Source: Polaribacter sp. L3A8 | GTDB taxonomy: Bacteria; Bacteroidota; Bacteroidia; Flavobacteriales; Flavobacteriaceae | Assembly: GCF_009796785.1 (NCBI RefSeq) | Contig: NZ_CP047026.1 | Coordinates: 1,200,001-1,264,000 of the forward strand | Direction: 5' to 3' | DNA length: 64,000 nt | In this document: positions 1-10,157 of the stretch, in pieces | Layout: each line of letters opens with the position of its first letter | Position numbering within the stretch: position 1 is the first letter of the stretch | Notes under the pieces: generated by a model | Seen by the model: only the letters and a program-made list of their open reading frames with translations | Told to the model about the DNA's origin: nothing | The model's database searches: none | Made by a program: the position numbers and the translations under genes

Positions 1-656
<656 letters not shown>

Positions 657-907
657 ATATTTTAAATATTTTAATGAATAAGTTTCAAAAGAATTTACAT
701 TAAACTAATAATGTGGTTATTCTACTCTTTAATTACGCTGTCAATTTCAATATTTTCAATGAACTGTGCCGAGTCGGCACCGACAAGTCATAAAACTCAA
801 TCTTTACCTTTAACTCAACTTTGTAGAAACGTTAGACTCGAACTAACTGACTTTTTTAAATCATTCCAAATTTTCTCTGATCGTTTTGCTGTATTTCTTA
901 GCGGCTG

Positions 908-937
908 CAAACATACAAACTATTTCTAATCTGACAA
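908..937 (-). promoter_or_regulatory. rRNA promoter, proximal of three
   Basis: On the minus strand, TTG (935-937) is followed after 19 nt by TATGTTTG (908-915). This matches the Bacteroidota form TTG-N19-TAnnTTTG. It lies about 250 nt upstream of the 16S 5' end and points towards it. Confidence 0.75.
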
Positions 938-1011
938 TAAAAAATTAAACTTTTTTTTATTTTATTTTAACTGTAAAAAACACTGAACTTTTTGCCGAAA
1001 TTTTCGGACTG

Positions 1012-1039
1012 CAAACATACAACGTTTTTTACAAACCAA
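1012..1039 (-). promoter_or_regulatory. rRNA promoter, middle of three
   Basis: On the minus strand, TTG (1037-1039) is followed after 17 nt by TATGTTTG (1012-1019). It has the same form and orientation as the proximal promoter, about 100 nt further upstream. Confidence 0.7.
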
Positions 1040-1167
1040 CCTAATAAAAATTAAAGTTTTTTTTTGATAAAATTTTACAACTTTACCTGTTTAACTCCTT
1101 AATTTTTAATCGATTTACAAACTCTCAATGAACGTGACTAACAGAACAATATTGCTGTTAGCGGGTG

Positions 1168-1197
1168 CAAATTTACAACTCATTTTTAATCTAACAA
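1168..1197 (-). promoter_or_regulatory. rRNA promoter, distal of three
   Basis: On the minus strand, TTG (1195-1197) is followed after 19 nt by TAAATTTG (1168-1175). With the other two it forms an evenly spread tandem set in front of the rRNA operon. Confidence 0.7.
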
Positions 1198-1200
1198 CTA

Positions 1201-2117
1201 TTTTTTAACCTTTTTTTTTGTTTATTTTACATACTTCTCCTAATTATTTTGTTTCTAGTAAGTTACAGCAAATATTTTTTTGTTTATTTTTTTAAAGGTA
1301 TTGGGTTTTATATGGGTTTTGGGGATGATAGCTACTAATGACATTAAAAAGATGGAAGAGTTTGCGCTGAAATTTTAGTCTAAATAGGTTTCTTGTTCTC
1401 TAATTTTAGATAAAACGACTGCTACCCTTGTCAACTTTATCTTTGAAATAGCTTTACCGGGATACTTGGATTTGTTTTTTAGCTTTTAAATAAGGTCGGT
1501 AAATGATTGTTTTTTTTTTATTTTAATAGAAAGGAAATTGTAAAAAAGGTCCCTTATAGATGAAGTAGAAACTTTGTAAATAGAATTAAATCTAAAAAAA
1601 ACGGATTATTAGAAGACAAGTATCGTGTAGGTTTCTGTTCAATACATAGGAACATAGAAAGCTTCGATTTACTCAGAACCTGAATTTATTGAAATAAAGG
1701 GATTGCTTCGTGCCTCGCAATGACGGATGTTTTTTGAATAGGAGAACAATGGACTAATCTTTTTGATACGATTGCTCTTCGTAAGATTGTTTACCTATAG
1801 TTAATTACAATTACAGACTTCGTGTTAGGGATTGAAACGGCATCCTTTTTGCTTTTCGCAAAAAGATATAGAGGAAAGCCCGACCTTTTTTATCCTATAA
1901 GTTTATTAGAATTGAATACTTGTCTTTATATATGACGCTAACTTTTTTAATATTTCAAAGAAAAAAGGGAACACCCAGAAGGAAGTTTATACTGATACTT
2001 TTTTAAATTACGTCTTTAATTGCTTTTTAAGGGGCTAAAAATACTAAAACAAGTTCTGCACGACAAATGTTATACTTTTAGACGCCCTTCTTCTACTCTA
2101 TATTACTCAAACTGATT
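1201..2117. other. Long intergenic stretch without a gene
   Basis: No convincing reading frame is seen in either direction. The stretch is A+T rich and holds the dispersed element at 1821-1885. It also holds a phrase at 1701-1727 (gattgcttcgtgcctcgcaa and following) of a kind I recall from intergenic DNA of other bacteria. It separates the rRNA promoters from the 3' end of the helicase gene. Confidence 0.6.
1821..1885. repeat. Dispersed intergenic element, copy 1
   Basis: The order is GTTAGGGATTGAAACGG, CATCCTTTTT, a short hairpin (ttttgcttttcgcaaaa), AAAAGATA, then GGAAAGCCCGACC. The same order of blocks recurs at 29595-29667. From memory such elements are common between genes in flavobacterial genomes. 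The function is unknown. Confidence 0.55.
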
Positions 2118-5096
2118 TTAAGTAGGCATTTCAAACATATTTAAATGTTTTTTTAAGATACCGGATGGTGTATTTTTAGTTTCATCAAAGATTCTAGTAT
2201 CTCCAAATAAGATAAAACTATCTCTAGCTCTTGAAACTGCCACATTTAACATATTAGGTTTATTATCTCTATCGAAAAAAAGTACGCCTTCATCCTCATT
2301 ACTGTATACGGAACTAAACAATACGATACTGCGTTCTGCTCCTTGAAGTGCGTGTACGGTTCCTAATTTTATGTCGTTAACTTTAAAGCCAGATTCTATT
2401 AATGCTTTAGACAATTCTGTTTTTTGACTTGCAAAAGGTGTAATTATACCTAAAATATTTTCTATAGCATCTACATTGTAGGCTTTTTCGATATCGGCTT
2501 TATGCATGTTTAGCCATAAAATAATTGCTTTTACTTCATTTAAGTTATGACGACTGTTAAATTTACGTTCGCTATACCCCTCTACATGATAAGCCATCAT
2601 TGAAGAAAATATTTGATCTTTATGGGCTTTTCCTTTCATTGGTTTTAGAATACCATCGTAAGCGAGTTCGTTACAAAAGCCAATAATTTCATCATTACAC
2701 CTTCTGTGCTCTAATAACAGTAAGCCATTTTCTTTTTTGGTGACTAATGGTGTTTCGTATTCGCAGGCATTTTGAGCCATTTTCATGATACTACCACTAG
2801 AAGCTAAAAAACCAATATTATTTAAATAAGCTATATGAGATGGATCTGCAACTATATTTTGATTGGTTAAATTACCATAATCGATTTTTAAAGGAATAGA
2901 CCAAATAGGTTCTATTTGCTTTAAATCTCCCACAACAATTGCTTTTTTTGCTAATGAAAAGATAGGAATACTAACTTCTGGAGTTACTTGCCCCGCCTCA
3001 TCTATAATTAATAAATCTAAAAAATTAAATAAAGGAAGGTATTCGAAAATAGGTCTGCCTTCTTCATTTTCTCCTTGAAACTGACTGTACAAAAAGTGTG
3101 TAGGTGCTGTATATAAGGTTGCCACAAAACAAGGTGTAAGCATTGCTCTCCGTTTCCATTTAGCAATAACTGTATTTTCTCCGGTTCCTTTTTCTGTTTC
3201 GTTTACTAAAACATCTTCTGTTTCTAAAATCCACCTTGCCTCCCAATAATGAGTTGCTAATAAAAAAGCCTTGTGTCTTAAGCTTAAATCTATTTCATCA
3301 TAAAAGAAACGGTGGGTTTTATCATTCGATTCCATTTTTTCATATTCAAACTCCCACATTTGTTCTTCTGAAACAAAAGGATATCCTGTAATATCATTTT
3401 GACGTTTCCAGTTGTGTAGTTTTAAGTTTGATGACAATGCCAAATTAAGATCGGCAATACAATTTTTGATAAATACAAGCGCTGTTTTATCACTGGAAAG
3501 TGTTTCTTTATTAATTCTAAAAAGGTGTTCTGAATTTGAGCTACCCTCTTCTGAATCGGCTTTAAAATAACGTTTTATTTCACTAATAAATTGATCGTCT
3601 TTAGCAAGTGCTTTTATATCGACTATAATATCTCTCCACTCTTGTAATTTTGAGATTTGAATTACATTTTTTTTAATGTGATTGTTCTTATCTAGCAATA
3701 AATTATTTACTTTTTCTATAGAAATTAAGTAGTTCTGAGAAATTTGTCCTCCCTCTATTATGTTGTCTTCTATTACCGTAATTTCTTCTTGAAGGTGGTT
3801 GCAGGCATCTTCTAAGGATTCTGGATGAAACCCTAAATAATCTGAATAACTACTAAAATAGAAGTTTTTGGCATCGTATAAATAATTTTCGTTTTCTAAA
3901 TCGCACAAAGTACCTTCATTACCAAACATGTTTCCTTTTAGGTAATTAATATTTTTTAAGCTTTTTTCACTTTTTGAATTGGAAGGTAAGTAGGTTGCGT
4001 AACCATTAAAACCAGGAATCCAGCGTTGTGCTAAAATCCCCATATCACTTTTAGAGTTTATAAAACTATCTATAATATTGGTTACCGCTTGGTTGTTTGT
4101 AGAGCATGCTAAAATAACAGGCGCTTCTTCTCCTTTAATAGCCGCTCTTACCACTTCTGTAGCCACTAAACTTTGCAATAATGTTGTTTTACCTGTACCT
4201 GGAGGTCCGTTTACTGCGGTTATGGCATTTTCTTCTGCCGTAAAATAAGACAATAAGGTTTTACGCTGACTTATTGATAATGGAAACTCATTAGACATTT
4301 GCCCTAAATGCAAATGATTGTAATCTAAAAAGCCTTTATCTGTAATCGGTTCTCTTCGTTCTCTATTTACGGGATTTATAATTTTTGAAATTAACGGAAG
4401 CTCTTCTGTTTCATTTATTAAGTTTTCGTACAAAAAGAGAATGCTTTTTGCTGCCGAAATTTTAGAGCTCCTTGCAAAATAAGTGGCTTTATGATTTGTC
4501 TTATACCCAACTGCTCTATAACTATCTATAGCTCTGTCTGTAATTTCAGAAAAAACTACATTGACATATTCCCAGTAAGCTGCCCAAGGGATACTCTCTT
4601 CTTCCTCTTCTTTTTCTGGCTGTTCTATTTCTCTTGCTTCTGTAACTGTTTCTATTGATGAAAAAATAAAATCGTTTCCAACTTCTGCAATAGGATCTAA
4701 ATAATTACGAACAATTAACGGAAATATTTCTCTTGGAGCAGATAATTGCCCTAAGCGATTTACTCTTGCTGTTATCCAAAATGGATAGATTGTTTTTTGT
4801 TTAAAATTAGGATCGCTAGAATCGAAATCTAATTGAAAAGGTGCAATGATAATTTCTGCATCAAATACTGTATGATAATTATCACTGTCTTTTTTGGTAA
4901 TTCCTTTTAATCTATTAATTCTTTTCTCTTCTACATCTAGCATTTCGACAGCATTCTTAGGATTGATGGTTGCCGAACTTAAATCGCAATAATTTTGATG
5001 GAATAAGTTTTTGATTCTAGAAATATCTACAGCTAAGTTTTCACTATCAGTTAAACTGTTTTTGTAATAATTTAACCAGTTTTTTACGTTGCTCAT
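2118..5096 (-). CDS. Superfamily 1 DNA/RNA helicase, UPF1/DNA2 type, 992 aa
   Basis: An ATP-driven nucleic-acid helicase is predicted. Walker A (GPPGTGKTT) lies near residue 295. The Walker B block (LLIIDEAGQ) is near 700 and is followed by VVGDLKQIEPIW, where Q and P match helicase motif III. Near the C-terminus come HALQGAERSIV (about 920) and NVAVSRARDSFILFGD (about 955), typical of motifs V and VI of the UPF1/DNA2 group. Roughly 280 residues precede the motor, and about 350 residues between Walker A and B look helical and are not recognised. The ATG at 5096 is used. No partner gene adjoins it, and the att-like repeat at 5275 lies just upstream. Its role in repair, RNA metabolism or defence cannot be told from sequence. 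Confidence 0.85.
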   Translation of the reverse strand: MSNVKNWLNYYKNSLTDSENLAVDISRIKNLFHQNYCDLSSATINPKNAVEMLDVEEKRINRLKGITKKDSDNYHTVFDAEIIIAPFQLDFDSSDPNFKQKTIYPFWITARVNRLGQLSAPREIFPLIVRNYLDPIAEVGNDFIFSSIETVTEAREIEQPEKEEEEESIPWAAYWEYVNVVFSEITDRAIDSYRAVGYKTNHKATYFARSSKISAAKSILFLYENLINETEELPLISKIINPVNRERREPITDKGFLDYNHLHLGQMSNEFPLSISQRKTLLSYFTAEENAITAVNGPPGTGKTTLLQSLVATEVVRAAIKGEEAPVILACSTNNQAVTNIIDSFINSKSDMGILAQRWIPGFNGYATYLPSNSKSEKSLKNINYLKGNMFGNEGTLCDLENENYLYDAKNFYFSSYSDYLGFHPESLEDACNHLQEEITVIEDNIIEGGQISQNYLISIEKVNNLLLDKNNHIKKNVIQISKLQEWRDIIVDIKALAKDDQFISEIKRYFKADSEEGSSNSEHLFRINKETLSSDKTALVFIKNCIADLNLALSSNLKLHNWKRQNDITGYPFVSEEQMWEFEYEKMESNDKTHRFFYDEIDLSLRHKAFLLATHYWEARWILETEDVLVNETEKGTGENTVIAKWKRRAMLTPCFVATLYTAPTHFLYSQFQGENEEGRPIFEYLPLFNFLDLLIIDEAGQVTPEVSIPIFSLAKKAIVVGDLKQIEPIWSIPLKIDYGNLTNQNIVADPSHIAYLNNIGFLASSGSIMKMAQNACEYETPLVTKKENGLLLLEHRRCNDEIIGFCNELAYDGILKPMKGKAHKDQIFSSMMAYHVEGYSERKFNSRHNLNEVKAIILWLNMHKADIEKAYNVDAIENILGIITPFASQKTELSKALIESGFKVNDIKLGTVHALQGAERSIVLFSSVYSNEDEGVLFFDRDNKPNMLNVAVSRARDSFILFGDTRIFDETKNTPSGILKKHLNMFEMPT

Positions 5097-5274
5097 GTAT
5101 TTTTTTTAGAATTCGTAGGTAATGGGGGAGAAAAAATGGAGTGCGAATATATACTTTTAGATGTGTCTTTTTATTAAATTAGACACTGTTGTTCTATAAA
5201 AAAAGATATGTTAATTGCTAATTACTGAAAGTTAAGCTGTTAGTCTTCTTTAAATTTATTAACAAATTGTAACC

Positions 5275-5337
5275 TGTTTTAAATAGTTTCTAAAAACAAA
5301 AAAACTTCACATTTCTGTAAAGGTTTAAGTGAGCCCT
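5275..5337. repeat. Left copy of tRNA-Arg 3' flank (att-like direct repeat)
   Basis: This 63-bp stretch matches 11177-11239 at 56 of 63 positions with no gaps. It includes the last bases of the tRNA-Arg acceptor end (gtgagccct) and the tRNA terminator hairpin. Most mismatches fall in the hairpin stem, on both arms, so a similar fold is kept. This is what an attachment-site copy brought in from a related genome would look like. Confidence 0.7.
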
Positions 5338-5572
5338 TATCGACCTGTTGATGAATAAGGCTTAGTTTGTTGTTTAAAATGGTATTTTCTTTGTTCTGTG
5401 GGAAAGCTTTTTGTTTCTTACTTAACCAAATATTAGGGTCAATAAATATTCCTATAGAAAACTGTTTTCTTGTTTTCTTATATGTAATTCTACATTTCAT
5501 AGGACATTGTCCTTTCTGATTTATTTTGACTTTATCTATATAAAATAGAACGTGTAATTTATATGATATCAT
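5279..5572 (-). pseudogene. Tyrosine recombinase (integrase) remnant, N-terminal arm domain only
   Basis: The first 79 residues resemble the N-terminal arm-type DNA-binding domain of Bacteroidota phage/conjugative-element integrases (about 400 aa when whole), with the typical start MISYKLHVLFYI and the segment RKQFSIGIFIDPNIW. From residue 80 to the stop the frame runs through the tRNA-Arg flank copy, so the core-binding and catalytic (R-H-R-Y) domains are gone. The fragment cannot recombine DNA. It is a scar of an element that used the tRNA-Arg gene at 11232 as its target. Confidence 0.7.
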
Positions 5573-5673
5573 AGTTTTATCTTTTTGATTGTTAATGAAT
5601 TGTAAAAAACTTTTAAACAGGTATTTATATATTTTTTATACCTTTAATTTTATTAATCTAAAAATTTATAAGA

Positions 5674-6003
5674 ATGGGAAAATTTGTAATTTCTAAAAGA
5701 ACCAATGGAGAATTTCAGTTTAAATTAAAAGCTGATAATAGTCAAGTAATATTAACTAGTGAAGGGTATTCTTCAAAAGCAGGTTGTGAAAATGGTATAT
5801 CATCTGTTAAAACCAACTCTCAAGATGACTCTAAATTTGATAAAAAAACATCATCTAACGGTAAACCATACTTCAATTTGAAAGCAAGTAATGGTCAAAT
5901 TATTGGTACGAGTGAAATGTATGAAAGCACAAGTGGTAGAGATAATGGTATTGCATCCGTAAAGAATAATGCACCATCAGCCTCTACTGAAGATTTATCA
6001 TAA
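5674..6003 (+). CDS. YegP-family protein with two DUF1508 repeats, 109 aa
   Basis: Two copies of the roughly 50-residue DUF1508 (UPF0339/YegP) fold follow each other, starting near residues 1 and 55. Each has a G-K-F/P-Y-F...LKA/LKAxNGQ core, then SEGYxSxxG or SEMYESTSG and a NGI(S/A)SVK tail. The family is small and cytoplasmic with unknown biochemical role. The C-terminus is a short serine-rich tail. The gene stands alone between the integrase remnant and the IS array, so it is probably cargo of the former element or old flanking DNA. Confidence 0.85.
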   Translation: MGKFVISKRTNGEFQFKLKADNSQVILTSEGYSSKAGCENGISSVKTNSQDDSKFDKKTSSNGKPYFNLKASNGQIIGTSEMYESTSGRDNGIASVKNNAPSASTEDLS

Positions 6004-6155
6004 AAAATAAATCTGTTTATAATTTTTTGGAGCTCAAAATATGGGCTCCATTTTTTATATATCAAAGTTTTAAAATGGGGTACTTTTGGATCAACACAAA
6101 AAGTTGTGGAGTAGTATAAAAACAAGAACTTTGTTTTTTTTAAACTCTTACTATT

Positions 6156-6500
6156 TTGGATACCTCAATTGCTAAACTATTATTACTAGAAATTCTTGTT
6201 GACTATTTTAAACTAACGAAACACGAAGTTAAAAACGGAGAACTTCATTTCCATTTCACAGAATTAAATACAATTCCAGAAGAATTTAAAGCACTTAAAT
6301 TAAGTTCTAAAGGCTTTTTTCCTGAAGCTACTATTCAAGATTTCCCAATTCGAGGTAAAAACGTTTTTCTACACGTTATTAGACGACGTTGGGTTGAGGA
6401 AAATTCTAAAAAAGTGGTTACTAGAGATTGGCAATTAGTAGCAAAAGGCACTAGAATAACTAGTGAATTTGCTGCTTTTTTAAAAGATATCAGTCAGTAA
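6156..6500 (+). CDS. ISL3-type (ISAon1-like) N-region protein, copy 1, 114 aa
   Basis: This is the first frame of the element, with an apparent TTG start (MDTSIAKLLLLEILVDYF). It matches the 116-residue frames of copies 2 and 4 except for a two-codon deletion near the start and a few substitutions. In Bacteroidota ISL3-type elements this N-terminal, DNA-binding part is separate from the DDE catalytic part. It is likely non-functional here because its transposase frame is broken. Confidence 0.75.
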   Translation: MDTSIAKLLLLEILVDYFKLTKHEVKNGELHFHFTELNTIPEEFKALKLSSKGFFPEATIQDFPIRGKNVFLHVIRRRWVEENSKKVVTRDWQLVAKGTRITSEFAAFLKDISQ

Positions 6501-6837
6501 TAACGCCACTAGCACTAGTACTGTAGCTAATTTCTACGGGGTAAATCCCAGAAGTTTACAAAGACAGTATAAGGATTATTTAAGTGATTTTAAAGCTTGG
6601 GATCAACAGAAGCACGCAACAGACTGGTTATTGTTTGCAAAGAATTTAGGGACTCACTTATCACTTGATGAAACTGCCTTTTCTAACGGTGATTTATATA
6701 CCATAATAACAAATAAATTAGCTAAAGGAAAGATAAGGAGCAATAGTAGCCATGATCAAAGGAACTAAAGCTGAAGTTGTCATAAAAATACTTCATAAAA
6801 TTCCTTTAAAACATAGGAAGAAAGTCAGGGAAGTAAC
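6501..6837 (+). pseudogene. ISL3-type transposase fragment, copy 1
   Basis: The sequence matches the start of the transposase frame of copy 4 (VANFYGVNPRSLQRQY and onward to the LSLDETAFSNGDLYTI block). A one-base insertion near 6732 breaks the frame. The copy then ends at 6837 where copy 2 begins, so the catalytic region is missing. Confidence 0.75.
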
Positions 6838-6904
6838 GGATCAACACAAAAAGTTGTGGAGTAAATTAAAAAGCATGAACTTTGCTTTCTAATAAACCTC
6901 TATT

Positions 6905-7255
6905 TTGGATACTTCAATTGAATTAACAAAACTATTATTACCAGAAATTCTTGTTGACTACTTTAAACTAACGAAACACGAAGTTAAAAATGGAGAACTT
7001 CATTTTCATTTCACAGAATTAAATACAATTCCAGAAGAATTTAAAGCACTTAAATTAAGTTCTAAAGGTTTTTTTCCTGAAGCTACTATTCAAGATTTTC
7101 CAATTCGAGGTAAAAACGTTTTTCTACATGTTATTAGACGACGTTGGGTTGAGGAAAATTCTAAAAAAGTGGTTACTAGAGATTGGCAATTAGTAGCAAA
7201 AGGCACTAGAATAACTAGTGAATTTGCTGCTTTTTTAAAAGATATCAGTAAGTAA
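6905..7255 (+). CDS. ISL3-type (ISAon1-like) N-region protein, copy 2, 116 aa
   Basis: An intact first frame from a TTG codon. An in-frame ATG upstream at 6875 runs into a stop after five codons, so it cannot be the start. The product is basic, with RRRWVEENSKKVVTRDWQL in its second half, and probably binds the IS ends. The second frame lies one nucleotide forward and is open across the end of this one. Confidence 0.8.
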   Translation: MDTSIELTKLLLPEILVDYFKLTKHEVKNGELHFHFTELNTIPEEFKALKLSSKGFFPEATIQDFPIRGKNVFLHVIRRRWVEENSKKVVTRDWQLVAKGTRITSEFAAFLKDISK

Positions 7256-7385
7256 TAACGCCACTAGCACTAGTACTGTAGCTAATTTCTACGGGGTAAA
7301 TCCCAGAAGTTTACAAAGACAGTATAAGGATTATTTAAGTGATTTTAAAGCTTGGGATCAACAGAAGCACGCAACAGACTGGTTA

Positions 7386-8156
7386 TTGTTTGCAAAGAAT
7401 TTAGGGACTCACTTATCACTTGATGAAACTGCCTTTTCTAACGGTGATTTATATACCATAATAACAAATAAATTAGCTAAAGGAAAGAAAGGAGCAATAG
7501 TAGCCATGATCAAAGGAACTAAAGCTGAAGTTGTCATAAAAATACTTCATAAAATTCCTTTAAAACATAGGAAGAAAGTCAGGGAAGTAACCTTGGATAT
7601 GGCAGGAAATATGGGGCTTATAGTCAAGAAATCCTTTCCAAACGCTGCCTTAGTAATAGATCGTTTTCATGTGCAAAAATTAGCATTAGATGCACTGCAA
7701 GAAATAAGAATTAAACATCGGTGGGAAGCGATTGATGTTGAGAATGATGCCATTGAAAACGCCAGAAGTAAATCTTTAAAATACACCCAAAAACTATTAC
7801 CAAATGGAGATACACTCAAACAACTATTAGCTAGAAGCAGATATCTATTATATAAATCAAGTAGTAAATGGACTAAAAATCAATCTATAAGAGCAGAAAT
7901 ATTGTTTGAAAAATATCCTGATATAGAGAAAGCATACAAGTTATGTCAAAATCTATCTTGGATATTCAATAACACTACAGACAAAACATCAGCACTTATA
8001 AGACTTGCTAAATGGGATGAAAAAGTAAGACAGGCACACTTTAAAAGCTTCAACACTATAGCTAGAACGATGTCGATACATTATAAAAACATCTTAAACT
8101 ATTTTGATAATCGAAGTACGAATGCATCAGCAGAATCATTCAATGCTAAAATTTAA
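7386..8156 (+). pseudogene. ISL3-type transposase, copy 2, frameshifted near its end
   Basis: The DDE transposase carries LSLDETAFSNGDLYTI, VTLDMAGNMGLIVKKSFP and ALVIDRFHVQKLALDALQ. Compared with copy 4, one extra T near 8152 ends the frame after SAESFNAKI, so the last 25 or so residues (KAFRAQFRGVRNVDFFLYRL) are lost. The open frame extends upstream of the TTG at 7386 to about 7240. The protein is probably inactive. Confidence 0.75.
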
Positions 8157-8236
8157 AGCCTTTAGAGTACAGTTTAGAGGCGTCAGAAATGTGGATTTTT
8201 TCTTATATAGACTTACTACTATTTTTGCGTAATTCT

Positions 8237-9609
8237 GGATCAACACAAAAAGTTGTGGAGTAAATTAAAAAGCATGAACTTTACAGTCTAATAAATCTCT
8301 ATTTTGGATACTTCAATTGAACTAACAAAACTATTATTACCAGAAATTCTTGTTGACTATTTTAAACTAACTAAGCACGAAGTTAAAAATGGAGAACTTC
8401 ATTTCCATTTCACAGAATTAAATACGATTCCTGAAGAATTCAAAGCACTTAAATTAAATTCTAAAGGTTTTTTTCCTGAAGCTACTATTCAAGATTTTCC
8501 AATTCGAGGTAAAAACGTTTTTCTACATGTTATTAGACGACGTTGGGTTGAGGAAAATTCTAAAAAAGTAGTTACAAGAGATTGGCAATTAGTAGCAAAA
8601 GGCACTAGAATAACTAGTGAATTTGCTGCTTTTTTTAAAAGATATCAGTCAGTAATAACGCCACTAGCACAAGTACTGTAGCTAATTTCTACGGGGTAAA
8701 TCCCAGAAGTTTACAAAGACAGTATAAGGATTATTTAAGTGATTTTAAAGCTTGGGATCAACAGAAGCACGCAACAGACTAGTTATTGTTTGCAAAGAAT
8801 TTAGGGACTCACTTATCACTTGATGAAACTGCCTTTTCTAACGGTGATTTATATACCATAACAAATAAATTAGCTAAAGGAAAGAAAGGCGCAATAGTAG
8901 CCATGATCAAAGGAACTAAAGCTGAAGTTGTCATAAAATTCCTTTAAAACACAGGAAGAAAGTCAGGGAAGTAACCTTGGATATGGCGGGAAATATGGGG
9001 CTTATAGTCAAGAAATCCTTTCCAAACGCTGCCTTAGTAATAGATCGTTTTCACGTGCAAAAATTAGCATTAGATGCACTGCAAGAAATAAGAATTAAAC
9101 ATAGATGGGAAGCGATTGATGCTGAGAATGATGCCATTGAAAACACCAGAAATAAATCTTTAAAATACACCCCAAAACTATTACCTAATGGAGATACTCT
9201 CAAACAACTATTAGCTAGAAGCAGATATCTATTATATAAATCAAGTAGTAAATGGACTAAAAATCAAGCCATAAGAGCAGAAATACTGTTTGAAAAATAT
9301 CCGGATATAGAGAAAGCATACAAGTTATGTCAAAATCTATCTTGGATATTCAATAACACTACAGACAAAACATCAGCACTTATAAGACTTGCTAAATGGG
9401 ATGAAAAAGTAAGACAGGCACACTTTAAAAGCTTCAACACTATAGCTAGAACGATGTCGATACATTATAAAAACATCTTAAACTATTTTGATAATCGAAG
9501 TACGAATGCATCAGCAGAATCATTCAATGCTAAAATTAAAGCCTTTAGAGCACAGTTTAGAGGCGTCAGAAATGTGGATTTTTTCTTATATAGACTTACT
9601 ACTATTTTT
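8237..9609 (+). mobile_element. ISL3-type insertion sequence, copy 3 (right end interrupted)
   Basis: The left inverted repeat starts at 8237 inside the right end of copy 2. The copy is followed to actattttt at 9609, where copy 4 begins, about 40 bp short of its right end. Several lesions disable both of its frames. Confidence 0.85.
8304..8681 (+). pseudogene. ISL3-type N-region protein, copy 3, frameshifted
   Basis: It matches the other N-region proteins up to EFAAF. One extra T in the run near 8632 (seven instead of six) then shifts the frame, giving the unrelated tail FKRYQSVITPLAQVL in place of LKDIS. The shift does not join it to the transposase frame, so this is decay and not a functional fusion. 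Confidence 0.7.
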
Positions 9610-9636
9610 GGATCAACACAAAAAGTTGTGGAGTAA
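8682..9636 (+). pseudogene. ISL3-type transposase, copy 3, multiply broken
   Basis: A tryptophan codon has become TAG at 8780. Three bases are lost near 8862 and thirteen near 8936, which shifts the frame. From 8977 the frame is open again (MDMAGNMGLIVKK...) and runs past the end of the copy into the left repeat of copy 4, which supplies the last residues GSTQKVVE. Confidence 0.75.
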
Positions 9637-9676
9637 ATTAAAAAGCATGAACTTTACAGTCTAATAAATCTCTATT

Positions 9677-10027
9677 TTGGACACTTCAATTGAATTAACA
9701 AAACTATTATTACCAGAAATTCTTGTTGACTACTTTAAACTAACGAAACACGAAGTTAAAAATGGAGAACTTCATTTTCATTTCACAGAATTAAATACGA
9801 TTCCTGAAGAATTCAAAGCACTTAAATTAAATTCTAAAGGTTTCTTTCCTGAAGCTACTGTTCAAGATTTCCCAATTCGAGGTAAAAACGTTTTTCTACA
9901 CGTTATTAGACGACGTTGGGTTGAGGAAAATTCTAAAAAAGTGGTTACTAGAGATTGGCAATTAGTAGCAAAAGGCACTAGAATAACTAGTGAATTTGCT
10001 GCTTTTTTAAAAGATATCAGTAAGTAA
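9677..10027 (+). CDS. ISL3-type (ISAon1-like) N-region protein, copy 4, 116 aa
   Basis: The intact first frame of the complete element, starting at a TTG codon. No ATG in frame survives upstream because a stop follows the one near 9647. It probably supplies end recognition for the DDE protein encoded in the next frame. The last codons overlap the open part of the transposase frame, which lies one nucleotide forward, so +1 frameshifting or coupled initiation could join the two. Confidence 0.8.
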   Translation: MDTSIELTKLLLPEILVDYFKLTKHEVKNGELHFHFTELNTIPEEFKALKLNSKGFFPEATVQDFPIRGKNVFLHVIRRRWVEENSKKVVTRDWQLVAKGTRITSEFAAFLKDISK

Positions 10028-10157
10028 TAACGCCACTAGCACTAGTACTGTAGCTAATTTCTACGGAGTAAATCCCAGAAGTTTACAAAGACAGTATAAG
10101 GATTATTTAAGTGATTTTAAAGCTTGGGATCAACAGAAGCACGCAACAGACTGGTTA

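Larger units (their letters stand above)
6088..6837 (+). mobile_element. ISL3-type insertion sequence, copy 1 (left part only)
   Basis: The left inverted repeat GGATCAACACAAAAAGTTGT starts at 6088. The copy stops at 6837, in the middle of the transposase gene, where the left end of copy 2 begins. Its middle and most of its right part are absent from the window. It is the outermost copy of the array and one of the most decayed. No target-site duplication is seen between the flank before 6088 and the flank after 11166. Confidence 0.85.
6838..8236 (+). mobile_element. ISL3-type insertion sequence, copy 2 (right end interrupted)
   Basis: The left inverted repeat starts at 6838 inside copy 1. The copy is complete up to gcgtaattct at 8236, about 27 bp short of the natural right end, where copy 3 begins. 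The missing right terminus is plausibly one of the stacked right ends at 11036-11166. Confidence 0.85.

Noticed and set aside
766..780. Hairpin GTGCCGAGTCGGCAC resembling the last stem of a Cas9 tracrRNA
   Set aside because: No cas gene, no repeat-spacer array and no anti-repeat are in the window. The stem lies in the rRNA leader and the likeness is by chance.
711..929. Open frame of 72 codons upstream of the 16S gene
   Set aside because: It lies in the rRNA leader and overlaps the proximal rRNA promoter, has no relatives I recognise and no upstream promoter on its own strand.
5895..6125. Minus-strand frame over the YegP-like gene end
   Set aside because: It is a shadow of the YegP-like gene running into the IS left end, without a start signal or recognisable content.
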